From Chloracidobacterium thermophilum B (GTDB taxonomy: Bacteria > Acidobacteriota > Blastocatellia > Chloracidobacteriales > Chloracidobacteriaceae): a stretch of 64,000 nt of DNA. How positions within the stretch are numbered: the first letter of the stretch is position 1; each line of letters opens with the position of its first letter. Below the pieces are notes generated by a model that was not told the DNA's origin, made no database searches, and saw only the letters and a list, made by a program, of their open reading frames with translations. The stretch is from assembly GCF_000226295.1 (NCBI RefSeq), contig NC_016024.1, positions 1,285,501-1,349,500 of the forward strand. The letters run 5' to 3'. Positions 24,320 to 31,904 of this stretch are shown here, piece after piece. The position numbers and the translations under genes were made by a program.

Positions 24320-25441
24320 TTACTTGCCCGCCGGGGCGGCGCTGGACGGCGGGCCGGCTGGCTCGGCCGGCGGCGAGTTGACGACGGCCTTCATCGCCTC
24401 GTCAATGGCTTTCTGGGCATCAGCGACCATCTGCTCCCAGCGTTGATCCTTGGGAATATCCTTGTCAAGGCTGGGCATCGAAAGCCGCATCTGGCTGATC
24501 TGCCCCTCCGGGGTGTAGTAAAGCCGCAGATCGCCGAGGAGCTTTGTCTGGGAAAAGGCATAGACGACCGAAACATCGTTGACCTTCTGCACCTGAAGGT
24601 ACATCGCCCCGGAGTTGTTGGCCACAACGACGAGATCAATGCCCGGCACTTTCGTGATCTTGTCAGTTTGGGCTTCAGGACCATAGGACATCACAATGAC
24701 GAAGTCGGCCTTGGTGCGCAGTTCGGGCAGAACCCGCTTGAGGGCTTCCGCCGGGTCCTCGATGGCAAAGTTGAGCGTTTCAGCGCCGGGATTGGGATTG
24801 GCCATGGTGACGCCCGTGATCCCCAGCCGGACGGGTTTGGGCAGCCGCTTGCTCTGCACGGTTTCAATAATGTAGGCGGGAAGCGGCGTCAGTTCCGGCT
24901 TGGTGGGACGGATGTTGGCGGAGACGATGCGGTTCAGAAAGGGAAACGTCTGGCGTTTGGTATCAAACTCAGGTTTGTGCAGCAGCTCGGCCAGCATCTG
25001 GACATCGAAGTAGCTTGCGTTGGCGGCGGCAAACCCGGCTTCGCCGTAGGCGCGCAGCATCCACTCGTTGCGCACGCGGTCGTAGGGCTGGATGTAGCCT
25101 ACCGAGTTGGCGAACATCCGTCCGGCGTCGAGCTGCACAATGGCGGCGTCGGGAGCGAGCTTTTTGAGACCTTCAGCATAGCCCATCCGCCAGGCAATCC
25201 CGCCCTGGGGATGTTTGGGGCAGCCGCAGTCCTTGAGGTTGCCCTGCACATCAGCGCCGAACAGAATCGAGAGGGCAAAACCGTCATCCTGGCCGAGTCG
25301 GGCGGCAAACTCCGGCGACATCGCCGCTGTTCCCGGGTTGGCATCACCGGCTGCCGAGCCATTCTGGCAACTGAGCGAGGGAAGGAGTCCAGCCAGCAGC
25401 GCCAGAGCTGCGGCGAGTATGATTCCATACTTGGGTTTCAT
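24320..25441 (-). CDS. Metallophosphatase-like lipoprotein with DCGC motif
   Basis: 373 residues. The N-terminus is a lipoprotein signal (GIILAAALALLAGLLPSLSC), with the lipidated Cys at about 25. The core resembles the UshA/5'-nucleotidase-type calcineurin fold: LFGADVQGNLKDCGCPKHPQ and GGIAWRMGYAEGLKK at the N-terminus, VQLDAGRMF, NASYFDVQ, RLGITGVTMANPNP, and VIVMSYGPEAQTDKI, GIDLVVVANNSGAMY. Several metal ligands of classical enzymes are altered (for example GADVQGN where D-x-H is usual, and no clear GNHE), so it may bind rather than cut substrates, or bind a metal or cofactor through DCGC. The last 20 residues are Pro/Ala-rich. It converges on dprA. Confidence 0.65.
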   Translation of the reverse strand: MKPKYGIILAAALALLAGLLPSLSCQNGSAAGDANPGTAAMSPEFAARLGQDDGFALSILFGADVQGNLKDCGCPKHPQGGIAWRMGYAEGLKKLAPDAAIVQLDAGRMFANSVGYIQPYDRVRNEWMLRAYGEAGFAAANASYFDVQMLAELLHKPEFDTKRQTFPFLNRIVSANIRPTKPELTPLPAYIIETVQSKRLPKPVRLGITGVTMANPNPGAETLNFAIEDPAEALKRVLPELRTKADFVIVMSYGPEAQTDKITKVPGIDLVVVANNSGAMYLQVQKVNDVSVVYAFSQTKLLGDLRLYYTPEGQISQMRLSMPSLDKDIPKDQRWEQMVADAQKAIDEAMKAVVNSPPAEPAGPPSSAAPAGK

Positions 25442-25618
25442 CGGGTCATCTGTCTCCCGCGAAGATGTGAAGTGAAAACCTGATTATGGACGAAATGGGA
25501 AGCGCCGCAAGCCGTCCCTTGCTTCTGTTTCGAGGCGCGGCCTATGCTGCCAGACCCGTATTGTATTTCCCCTCGGCGCTTCCCACAGCGTAGCTGCCTG
25601 CCCACTGCCACTGCTGAC

Positions 25619-26503
25619 ATGTCGAAACGCCCTGCGCCGAGTCCTGCCGCTTTCACCCCGTCGCTCCCACGCGATGCCGACAGTTATGCGGGCAGTTTTC
25701 AACTCCATATCAATGTGGCCTCACGACATCTCACCCAAAAGCGGCATGTCATTGTCTATCTGCCACCCGGTCACGGCGCAGACCCGGCAGTACGCTATCC
25801 GGTGCTGTATATGCACGATGGGCAAAACCTTTTCGATGGCGATACGGCCTACATCCGGGGCCATGACTGGAAGATGGCCCGGACGGCCGAACGTCTCATG
25901 CTCGAAAAGAAAATCGAACCTCTCATCATCGTGGGCATCTGGAACACAGGCATCCACCGCATAGACGAATACACACCCACCCGCGATCCCGGCGTCAAGC
26001 AGGGGGGGCTGCTTCCCCTGTACGGACGTTTCATCGTTGAGGAACTCAAGCCTTTCATGGATGCCACCTACTGCACCGATCCCGCCCGTGACCGCACCGG
26101 TATCGGCGGCTCATCGCTCGGAGGGCTGGCTGCCCTGCTGCTGGGGCTGCACTACTCGGAGTATTTCGGGCGCATTGCCGCCCTTTCACCCTCGCTGTGG
26201 TGGGACCACGGCGTCGCCTTCCGGCTTGTGCGGCACCTGAAGCGCAAGCCGGATGTCCGCATCTGGCTCGATATGGGCACGCGCGAGATGGGGGGCGGCA
26301 TTGCGCAGGTGCGGCGCATGCGCGATCTGCTCATCGAGTACGGCTGGTTGCCCGACAAAGACCTGTTCTACCGGGAAGTGCGTGGTGGCAAGCACACCGA
26401 GGACGACTGGGGAAAGCGCGTCGGCACAGTTCTGCGCCGGCTCTACCCGGTCAAAACATCCCGCACCCGCAAGCCCCGGCCGACCGCGCTGGCTGGAAGC
26501 TGA
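25619..26503 (+). CDS. Alpha/beta-hydrolase, enterochelin-esterase-like (esterase D family)
   Basis: 294 residues. The fold starts with a beta-rich segment (RHLTQKRHVIVYLPPGHGA), then YPVLYMHDGQNLFDGD, typical of the Fes/EstD esterase family. The nucleophile is the Ser in GIGGSSLGGLAALLLGL near residue 165, and KHTEDDW near the C-terminus supplies the His. It probably hydrolyses carboxylic esters in the cytoplasm; no signal peptide is visible. The ATG at 25619 is chosen because upstream in-frame sequence to 25544 is not family-like. The divergent gene is the metallophosphatase-like lipoprotein. Substrate unknown. Confidence 0.87.
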   Translation: MSKRPAPSPAAFTPSLPRDADSYAGSFQLHINVASRHLTQKRHVIVYLPPGHGADPAVRYPVLYMHDGQNLFDGDTAYIRGHDWKMARTAERLMLEKKIEPLIIVGIWNTGIHRIDEYTPTRDPGVKQGGLLPLYGRFIVEELKPFMDATYCTDPARDRTGIGGSSLGGLAALLLGLHYSEYFGRIAALSPSLWWDHGVAFRLVRHLKRKPDVRIWLDMGTREMGGGIAQVRRMRDLLIEYGWLPDKDLFYREVRGGKHTEDDWGKRVGTVLRRLYPVKTSRTRKPRPTALAGS

Positions 26504-26523
26504 AGGAAGCGGCCGCCGGCCGG

Positions 26524-26925
26524 TCAGCGTTTGAGCAGGTCCCGAATCTCGGTCAGCAGTTTTTCTTCATTGGTCGGCTCTGGCGGGGATGCCGCCGGGG
26601 CCGGCGCTGGTTGCCGCAGGCGGTTGACAGCCTTGATGACCAGAAAGACGGAAACGGCAATGATGAAAAACTGAAGGACGAACTGAAAAAAGTTGCCATA
26701 CCGGATCGCAATGACCGGGTCGCCGGCTTTGGCCGCTTCCTTGAGGACGATTCTGGCTTCGGAGAGATTGACCCCGCTGGTGAGCAGGCTGATGGGCGGC
26801 AGGATGATGTCCTCGACGAAGGACGACACAATTTTGCCAAAGGCACCACCGATGACGACGCCGATGGCCAGATCAATGACGCTGCCGCGTGAGATGAAGG
26901 TCTTAAACTCCTGAACGATACTCAT
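26524..26925 (-). CDS. mscL: Large-conductance mechanosensitive channel MscL
   Basis: 133 residues, normal for the family. It opens a wide pore when membrane tension rises in hypo-osmotic shock. The N-terminal helix and first membrane segment read QEFKTFISRGSVIDLAIGVV and IGGAFGKIVSSFVEDIILPP; the second is FFQFVLQFFIIAVSVFLVIK, followed by the cytoplasmic helix EEKLLTEIRDLLKR. It converges on the esterase and lies 44 bases downstream of the NADH dehydrogenase gene on the same strand. Confidence 0.97.
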   Translation of the reverse strand: MSIVQEFKTFISRGSVIDLAIGVVIGGAFGKIVSSFVEDIILPPISLLTSGVNLSEARIVLKEAAKAGDPVIAIRYGNFFQFVLQFFIIAVSVFLVIKAVNRLRQPAPAPAASPPEPTNEEKLLTEIRDLLKR

Positions 26926-26969
26926 GACCAGATGTCGGGAAGGGCAGGCTGTGCCTGCCGCAAGCTTGG

Positions 26970-28259
26970 CTATGGTGTTTCCTGGAGAAGTTCATCCGTT
27001 CGGGGGGTGGTGATGATGCGCGCCCCCTGCCGGTAGGTGATATAGCGGAAAATCCATTCGGTGAGAACACTGACCTTGTTGTTGAAGCCGACGAGCATGG
27101 CCAGGTGGACAATGAGCCAGCCAATCCAGGCCAGGAAGCCGGTCATGCGCAGTTTGCCGACTTCCAGGACGGCGGCCGCCCGTCCGATGGTCGCCATGCT
27201 GCCCTTGTCGAAATAGACGAACGGCGGCGGCTTGGGCCTGCCGCGCAACTCGGCAGCCAGGACCCTGGCGGCATAGCGCCCCATCTGAAGCGCCGCTGGC
27301 GCCACGCCCGGCACGACGACGCCCTTGGCGTCGGTCAGCGCCGCGATGTCGCCGATGGCGAAGATTTCGGGATGACCGGGAACCCGCAGGTCGGGTTCAA
27401 CCTGAATCCGCCCGGTCCGGTCGGTGGGCAACCCCAGTTTGCGCGCCAGAGGATGCCCTTCGACACCGGCGCACCAGATGATGTTGGCCGCCTCGATGAT
27501 TTTTCCGTTGTCCAGTTCAATCTGGTGTGGTCCGACGCGGACGACACGCGAGGAGACACGCACATCCACGCCGAGCTGAACAAGCTTCTGGCGGGCGTAC
27601 TCCGAAAGGGCCGGATGATAGGGCGGAAGCAGGCGTGGAGCGCTCTGGATAAGAAAGACCCGCGCCTGAGAGGTGTCAATGTTTTTGAAATCGCGCCGCA
27701 GAACGCGCCGCGTCAGCTCGCCGAGCGCCCCGGCCAGTTCGACGCCGGTCGGGCCACCTCCCACAACGACAAAGGTGGTCAGACACTTGACCTGGGACGG
27801 GTCGGGGCAGTTTTCGGCTTCCTCAAACGCCGAGAGCACCCGGTTGCGGATGTTGAGGGCATCTTCAATGCCTTTGAGTCCGCCGGCGTAGCGCGCCCAG
27901 TCGTCATTGCCGAAGTAGCCTGTGCGGGCGCCAATCGCCAGTACGAGGTAATCGTACTGAAGTGTCCGCCGCCGCATGGTGATGATACGGCTCTGGAAGT
28001 CAATCCCGGTAACTTCATCCATCAGCACGGTGATGTCACGCCGCCGGTCGAAAATCGTGCGGATGGGTTCGGCAATGTCGGACGGGGAGAGGTCAGCCGT
28101 CGCTACCTGATACAGAAGCGGTTGAAACAGGTGGTAGTTGTTGCGGTCCACCAGCGTAATGTCGGCCAATCCTTCCGGGAAGGCCTGGCAAAAAGCGACG
28201 CCGCCAAACCCGGCACCGACAACAACGATGTGTTTGCGTCGGGAAGCAGATTGGGTCAT
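26970..28259 (-). CDS. ndh: Type II NADH:quinone oxidoreductase (NDH-2)
   Basis: 429 residues. The FAD-binding motif KHIVVVGAGFGGVAFCQAFP is followed by YHLFQPLLYQVATADLSPSD, a family hallmark. The second dinucleotide site is TTFVVVGGGPTGVELAGALG, and FAIGDIAAL closes the FAD site. A hydrophobic C-terminal segment (LAWIGWLIVHLAMLVGFNN) and amphipathic tail anchor it to the inner membrane. It oxidises NADH and reduces quinone without pumping protons, alongside the complex I encoded at 38734. The start at 28259 directly precedes the FAD motif; an upstream ATG at 28376 would add 39 residues with no family match. Confidence 0.93.
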   Translation of the reverse strand: MTQSASRRKHIVVVGAGFGGVAFCQAFPEGLADITLVDRNNYHLFQPLLYQVATADLSPSDIAEPIRTIFDRRRDITVLMDEVTGIDFQSRIITMRRRTLQYDYLVLAIGARTGYFGNDDWARYAGGLKGIEDALNIRNRVLSAFEEAENCPDPSQVKCLTTFVVVGGGPTGVELAGALGELTRRVLRRDFKNIDTSQARVFLIQSAPRLLPPYHPALSEYARQKLVQLGVDVRVSSRVVRVGPHQIELDNGKIIEAANIIWCAGVEGHPLARKLGLPTDRTGRIQVEPDLRVPGHPEIFAIGDIAALTDAKGVVVPGVAPAALQMGRYAARVLAAELRGRPKPPPFVYFDKGSMATIGRAAAVLEVGKLRMTGFLAWIGWLIVHLAMLVGFNNKVSVLTEWIFRYITYRQGARIITTPRTDELLQETP

Positions 28260-28404
28260 CCGAGTTGATACGTTCTCTGAGTGGATAACTTCAGGAGCTT
28301 TCGTCTCACAATGTGGAGCGGCTTGACGACGCCCCCTTACTTCGCCACATTCCACGTGGCAATTCAAGCCAGCCATTCAGGTCAGCAGGACAGGGGGCAC
28401 CACT

Positions 28405-29439
28405 ATGACGGCGTTGATGAAAGTCGCCCGCGTGTATGACTTTGATGACATTCGGATCGAGCACATGCCACGTCCGTCAGTTGGCCCCCGCGAGCTGTTG
28501 GTTCAGGTCAAGGCCAGCGGGATTTGCTCCGGGGACGTGACGCCCTGGTACATCAAGCGCAAGGCGGGCAAGGTTCTGGGGCACGAGCCGGCCGGCATCG
28601 TGGCCGAAGTTGGCGCTGAAGTGACCGGTTTTCGCGTCGGCGATCCCGTGTTTGCCCACCACCACGCGCCCTGCTTCAACTGCAAGTTCTGTGAAAAGGG
28701 CGAGTACGTCCAGTGCGCGACGTGGAAAGCCTCGCACATCGTGCCGGGTGCCATTGCCGAGTATTTCCTCGTCCCGGAAGTCAACCTGCGCGACACCCTG
28801 CGCCTGCCCGAAGGGATGTCCTTCGAGGATGGGGCACTCGTCGAACCGGCTGCCTGTTCGGTCAAAGCCATCCGCAAGGCCCGGCTTCACCCACGCGATA
28901 CGGTGCTCATCATCGGGTTGGGGATCATGGGGCAGATGAACGTCCTGCTTGCCCGGCAGGCCGGCGTCGAGCGGATCATCGGGGCTGATCTGGTGGACTG
29001 GCGCTGCGCCAAGGCGCTGGAGTTTGGCGCGGATGCTGTCATCAACCCGGCACGGGAAGACCTGGTGGAACGGCTGGGGGAACTGACCGCCGGCGCGATG
29101 GCCGATGTCGTCATTGTGGGGCCGGGCAGCGTCCCGGTGATGGAATTGGGCATCCGCTGTGCCGGAAAAGGTGGGACGGTCGTGTTTTTCATGGGGTCAT
29201 CGCCGGGTGAACGCCTTACCGTCGAGCCGTTCCATCTGTACTTCAACGAGATTGATCTGGTGATGAGCTACTCCTGTGGGCCTGACGACACGCGGGCGGC
29301 GCTACAGTACATTGCCGAGGGCGTTCTGACCGCGGAAAAGCTGGTTACACATCGCTATACCCTGGAGGACACAGGACTGGGCTTCCGAAAAATGGCCGAG
29401 GCACAGGATGTTCTCAAGGCGCAGATCATTTTCCCCTGA
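28405..29439 (+). CDS. Zinc-dependent medium-chain alcohol dehydrogenase
   Basis: 344 residues. Catalytic zinc ligands are C41 (SGICSGD) and H60-E61 (GHEPAG); the structural zinc site has C90, C93, C96 and C104 (CFNCKFCEKGEYVQC). The NAD(P) motif is VLIIGLGIMGQMNVLLARQA. The pattern is that of the threonine/sorbitol dehydrogenase branch, oxidising an alcohol to an aldehyde or ketone. Substrate cannot be read from the sequence. It stands alone, divergent from the NADH dehydrogenase gene, and is followed by a hairpin CGGACAG (29440-29446)/CTGTCCG (29465-29471) that begins right after the stop codon. Confidence 0.92.
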   Translation: MTALMKVARVYDFDDIRIEHMPRPSVGPRELLVQVKASGICSGDVTPWYIKRKAGKVLGHEPAGIVAEVGAEVTGFRVGDPVFAHHHAPCFNCKFCEKGEYVQCATWKASHIVPGAIAEYFLVPEVNLRDTLRLPEGMSFEDGALVEPAACSVKAIRKARLHPRDTVLIIGLGIMGQMNVLLARQAGVERIIGADLVDWRCAKALEFGADAVINPAREDLVERLGELTAGAMADVVIVGPGSVPVMELGIRCAGKGGTVVFFMGSSPGERLTVEPFHLYFNEIDLVMSYSCGPDDTRAALQYIAEGVLTAEKLVTHRYTLEDTGLGFRKMAEAQDVLKAQIIFP

Positions 29440-29471
29440 CGGACAGTTTCTCAGACCTGGTTCTCTGTCCG
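29440..29471 (+). terminator. Hairpin after the alcohol dehydrogenase gene
   Basis: CGGACAG (29440-29446) and CTGTCCG (29465-29471) pair perfectly over 7 bp with an 18-base loop, starting at the first base after the stop codon. No T-run follows, so termination would have to be weak or Rho-assisted. The rest of the gap to 29694 shows AAACCC-TT-GGGTTT, a 6-bp hairpin near 29581-29594, and no gene. Confidence 0.35.
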
Positions 29472-29694
29472 ATGTGTCGTGGGGAGCAAAACCGTGGTTG
29501 GCCGCCGGTGGCTCGCAGAGTAGAGTGGTACCATCAGCTCTTGTTACCGTTGGTTGTGAGTGCTAAGAACAATCAGGCCGAAACCCTTGGGTTTGGGAGG
29601 GCGACGGTGGGCTGGACGGTACGTTTCCGGTAAAGTCCCGGCAAAACACTCGGCCGTCCCGATGGATTCCCGGATGTGCCGTCGGTAAACACAC

Positions 29695-29913
29695 ATGCAA
29701 CTTCATATCTGGTTCGTTGGAAGCGCCGAACCAATCGAGGTTCGCATGGATACAGAAGTTGAAAATGTGGACGCGCTTGGTATCTTGCTGTCGCAGGCGC
29801 GGTGGTTGGCTGTGGATGGAGGACGGCTCATTAATCTGGCCAATGTCCGTATGATTCGCCTTCTGCAAAGCGGTGAGAGTGTGACATCTTCGGTTGCCCG
29901 GATGGAGATATGA
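29695..29913 (+). CDS. Small uncharacterised protein (72 residues)
   Basis: A 72-residue frame (MQLHIWFVGSAEPIEVRMDT...) with a hydrophobic beta-strand start and a C-terminal segment GGRLINLANVRMIRLL that resembles the surface-strand pattern of small beta-sheet proteins. No signal peptide or membrane segment is visible. I see no strong ribosome-binding site. The stop is 1 base before the next small gene's ATG, which supports both being real. No family recognised. Confidence 0.5.
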   Translation: MQLHIWFVGSAEPIEVRMDTEVENVDALGILLSQARWLAVDGGRLINLANVRMIRLLQSGESVTSSVARMEI

Positions 29914-29914
29914 C

Positions 29915-30166
29915 ATGCTGTTTGGCAAGAAACCCAAAAAATCCGCGACGTTGCTTGAGTACGGCACGGTGACAGGCGAGGTGACAGGTGCCAACGAGCT
30001 ACGCACACCAGAGGGCAAGGTGTATCGGTTGTTCGAGAATCCCATCCATCTCAAGGATACCGAACCCCGCCCGCTGGATGTTTCAGCGCGTTTGGGAACC
30101 ACCATCAAGGTCGCCGGCAGTGTCGGTTCCGACACGATTTACGAAGCCAAACTCGTTACGTCCTGA
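29915..30166 (+). CDS. Small uncharacterised protein (83 residues)
   Basis: 83 residues from the ATG at 29915, which follows GGAG with a 7-base spacer. The sequence (MLFGKKPKKSATLLEYGTVT, then GKVYRLFENPIHLKDTEP) starts basic and continues as a short beta-rich domain; no membrane segment. It begins one base after the stop of the 72-residue gene, so the two are probably co-translated. After it a hairpin with GCCGGCG (30176-30182) and CGCCGGC (30190-30196) is present. No family recognised. Confidence 0.55.
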   Translation: MLFGKKPKKSATLLEYGTVTGEVTGANELRTPEGKVYRLFENPIHLKDTEPRPLDVSARLGTTIKVAGSVGSDTIYEAKLVTS

Positions 30167-30175
30167 AACTGAAGC

Positions 30176-30196
30176 GCCGGCGGCGCGATCGCCGGC
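30176..30196 (+). terminator. GC-rich hairpin after the small gene
   Basis: GCCGGCG, loop GCGCGAT, CGCCGGC: a perfect 7-bp stem 10 bases after the stop codon. No T-run follows. It may slow or end transcription, or protect the 3' end of the upstream mRNA. Confidence 0.35.
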
Positions 30197-30299
30197 CGTG
30201 GGCGCATTTCTACAAGCCTGACGTCCCCTGAAAATCTGTCTGAAGCGGGTCTGGCTGCGCGCCGGCTGACGCCGGGCAGGGTATGAACGGTGAGTTGTG

Positions 30300-30473
30300 A
30301 TGCCGGTGATTGAGTTTGTCATCTACGTCATCGCCTATGTTGCGGTTGGCTTTCTGTTCGTGCGCTTCGGGTTGCGCACGTCCGAGGGGCCGCTCACCAC
30401 AGCCCAGGCGTTGAAAATTGCCCTGCCGGTCGGAGTGGCCATGGCTATCGCGACGATGTATTTCAGCGGCTGA
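30300..30473 (+). CDS. Small two-helix membrane protein (57 residues)
   Basis: A 57-residue frame not long enough for most gene finders. It opens with ATG at 30300, after GGTGAG at 30289-30294 (5-base spacer). Two hydrophobic segments, FVIYVIAYVAVGFLFVRFG and ALKIALPVGVAMAIATMYF, are joined by a polar loop (LRTSEGPLTTAQ). That pattern predicts an inner-membrane hairpin. Codon use and the good start signal support a real gene. It lies ahead of another small gene on the same strand. Function unknown. Confidence 0.6.
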   Translation: MPVIEFVIYVIAYVAVGFLFVRFGLRTSEGPLTTAQALKIALPVGVAMAIATMYFSG

Positions 30474-30488
30474 GTCCGTGATTGATTC

Positions 30489-30508
30489 GGCATGCCCGAT
30501 GGCATGCC
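30489..30508 (+). promoter_or_regulatory. Perfect hairpin between two small genes
   Basis: GGCATGCC (30489-30496), loop CGAT, GGCATGCC (30501-30508): an 8-bp stem made of two copies of a self-complementary octamer. It sits between the stop of the 57-residue gene and the GGGAGG ribosome-binding site of the next gene at 30515. It may be a transcript-processing or protein-binding site. Confidence 0.45.
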
Positions 30509-30525
30509 ATTGTCGGGAGGAACTT

Positions 30526-30720
30526 ATGGGGCAGTATGTACGTGAGCCATACGAAGGCTATCTGGGAGGCGCTTTCCACAACTACGCAGAGAGTTTTGCC
30601 GACCTGATTTCCAGTCTGGTCGAGGCGCTGGGGGCCCTGCTCAAGACGCTGGCAGAAGGCGCGATTGCTTTGATTTCGACGCTGATGCAGCCCCAGCCGG
30701 CAGCGGGTCCAAGCGCCTAG
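30526..30720 (+). CDS. Small protein with C-terminal hydrophobic helix (64 residues)
   Basis: 64 residues from the ATG at 30526, placed 5 bases after a strong GGGAGG (30515-30520). The first third (MGQYVREPYEGYLGGAFHNY) is polar and aromatic-rich; the rest (LISSLVEALGALLKTLAEGA) is one long amphipathic to hydrophobic helix. It could attach to a membrane or form a coiled bundle. The perfect start signal makes it a likely gene despite its size. No family recognised. Confidence 0.6.
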   Translation: MGQYVREPYEGYLGGAFHNYAESFADLISSLVEALGALLKTLAEGAIALISTLMQPQPAAGPSA

Positions 30721-30801
30721 ATGAGGACCCAGTGCGGTTACGGCCCACACCACTGCTGCCGGTGGGGTGTTCCGTAACGCAGACTGGCCGCCGGTGGCTT
30801 G

Positions 30802-31437
30802 ATGACCTTTCTGCTTGATGGCCCGGCGGGTCCACTGGAGGCGCTGTACACACGCGCCCCCAACCCGCGGGGATGGGCGGCTTTGGTTTGCCATCCGCAT
30901 CCGGTTTTTGGCGGGACGATGCACAACCGTGTGGTGTATCGCACCGCCAAAGCTTTTTTGGCCGGCGGCGCTCACGTCCTGCGGTTCAACTTCCGGGGCG
31001 TGGGTGCCAGTCGCGGTGGCTATGATGGCGGCATCGGTGAACAGGCCGATGCTGCTGCCGCGCTGGCCTTCCTGCAAGCACAGCATCCGCAGGAGGTACT
31101 CGTCGTGGCTGGCTTTTCTTTTGGCTCGTGGGTCGGATTTCAGGCGGCGCTCCGCTGTCCCCAGGTCAGGGGACTGCTGGGCGTCGGCGTGCCGACCTTT
31201 CGGTTTGACTTTTCATTCCTGCACAGGGTCACGCTCCCGAAGTGGATTATTCAGGGAGATGCCGACGAATTTGGCCCGGCGGCGGACGTTGAAGCCCTGC
31301 TTGCGCGCTGTCAGGAACCGAAAGGGCGAACCTTCATCCCACGCGCCAATCATTTCTTCGATGAGCATCAGACAGAACTTGCCGACGCGCTTGCCGCCGC
31401 CGTAGCCTGGTTACAGCGGCAGTCCCTTCCGGCCTAG
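30802..31437 (+). CDS. Alpha/beta-hydrolase, YfhR/dienelactone-like small family
   Basis: 211 residues. It starts TFLLDGPAGPLEALY and contains AALVCHPHPVFGGTMHNRVV, a hallmark of a small alpha/beta-hydrolase group, then RFNFRGVGASRG, the nucleophile VVAGFSFGSWVGFQAAL and the C-terminal histidine in ANHFFDEHQ. It has no signal peptide. Members are probably esterases or hydrolases with unknown substrates. The ATG at 30802 follows a TTG at 30799 in the same frame. It follows the small-gene cluster by 81 bases. Confidence 0.87.
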   Translation: MTFLLDGPAGPLEALYTRAPNPRGWAALVCHPHPVFGGTMHNRVVYRTAKAFLAGGAHVLRFNFRGVGASRGGYDGGIGEQADAAAALAFLQAQHPQEVLVVAGFSFGSWVGFQAALRCPQVRGLLGVGVPTFRFDFSFLHRVTLPKWIIQGDADEFGPAADVEALLARCQEPKGRTFIPRANHFFDEHQTELADALAAAVAWLQRQSLPA

Positions 31438-31477
31438 CCAAAGCCCCCCTGCGAGAATGCCCTGCGAGGTTCACGCC

Positions 31478-31780
31478 ATGCCGATGCCAGATGCCCCAGA
31501 GGTTCTGACGCCAGCCGCCGATGCAACCGGTGCCGTTACGGAGGACGCTGCTTCCGCCGCCGCCCCGGCGCAGGAGGCAGCGGATGCAACCCGGGAAGAG
31601 GAAAGCTTCAAGCAGCTCATCCGTGACTTTGTTCTGGGCAACAACCAGAACCCCGACGACATGCCCGGACTGCGGTTTTATGTCGTCTTTGCCGGGATGC
31701 TGGCCCTGGCGCTCGGCGGCGTGGCGGTGGTGGCGATCCTGCTGGGGCTGGTCCAGTGGGTGCGCTCATTTTTTCATTAA
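31478..31780 (+). CDS. Small Ala-rich protein with one C-terminal membrane segment
   Basis: 100 residues from the ATG at 31478 (GAGG 9 bases upstream; the ATG at 31457 is in frame but lacks one). Residues 1-45 are Ala/Glu/Asp-rich and probably disordered. Residues about 72-92 (FAGMLALALGGVAVVAILLG) form a single membrane segment. A predicted tail-anchored or type II membrane protein of unknown function. It converges on the SH3 gene with the hairpin below between them. Confidence 0.6.
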   Translation: MPMPDAPEVLTPAADATGAVTEDAASAAAPAQEAADATREEESFKQLIRDFVLGNNQNPDDMPGLRFYVVFAGMLALALGGVAVVAILLGLVQWVRSFFH

Positions 31781-31785
31781 ACTTT

Positions 31786-31801
31786 CAGGCTTCTGAGCCT
31801 G
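31786..31801 (+). terminator. Hairpin after the small membrane protein gene
   Basis: CAGGCT (31786-31791), loop TCTG, AGCCTG (31796-31801): a perfect 6-bp stem 6 bases after the stop codon, with no T-run. It lies between converging genes. The rest of the gap to 31904 shows no gene. Confidence 0.4.
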
Positions 31802-31904
31802 GCATAGGCTGACCGAAGGGCCGAGGCGCGCGCGTTGTTGTCTGTTCCCAACCCGGGAGGAACCTGCGAAAGGCCTGGCCGGGAAAAACTTTGACACGAA
31901 AAAC

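Noticed and set aside
29440-29694. A riboswitch upstream of the small-gene cluster.
   Set aside because: The region has one or two hairpins but I recognise no riboswitch consensus.
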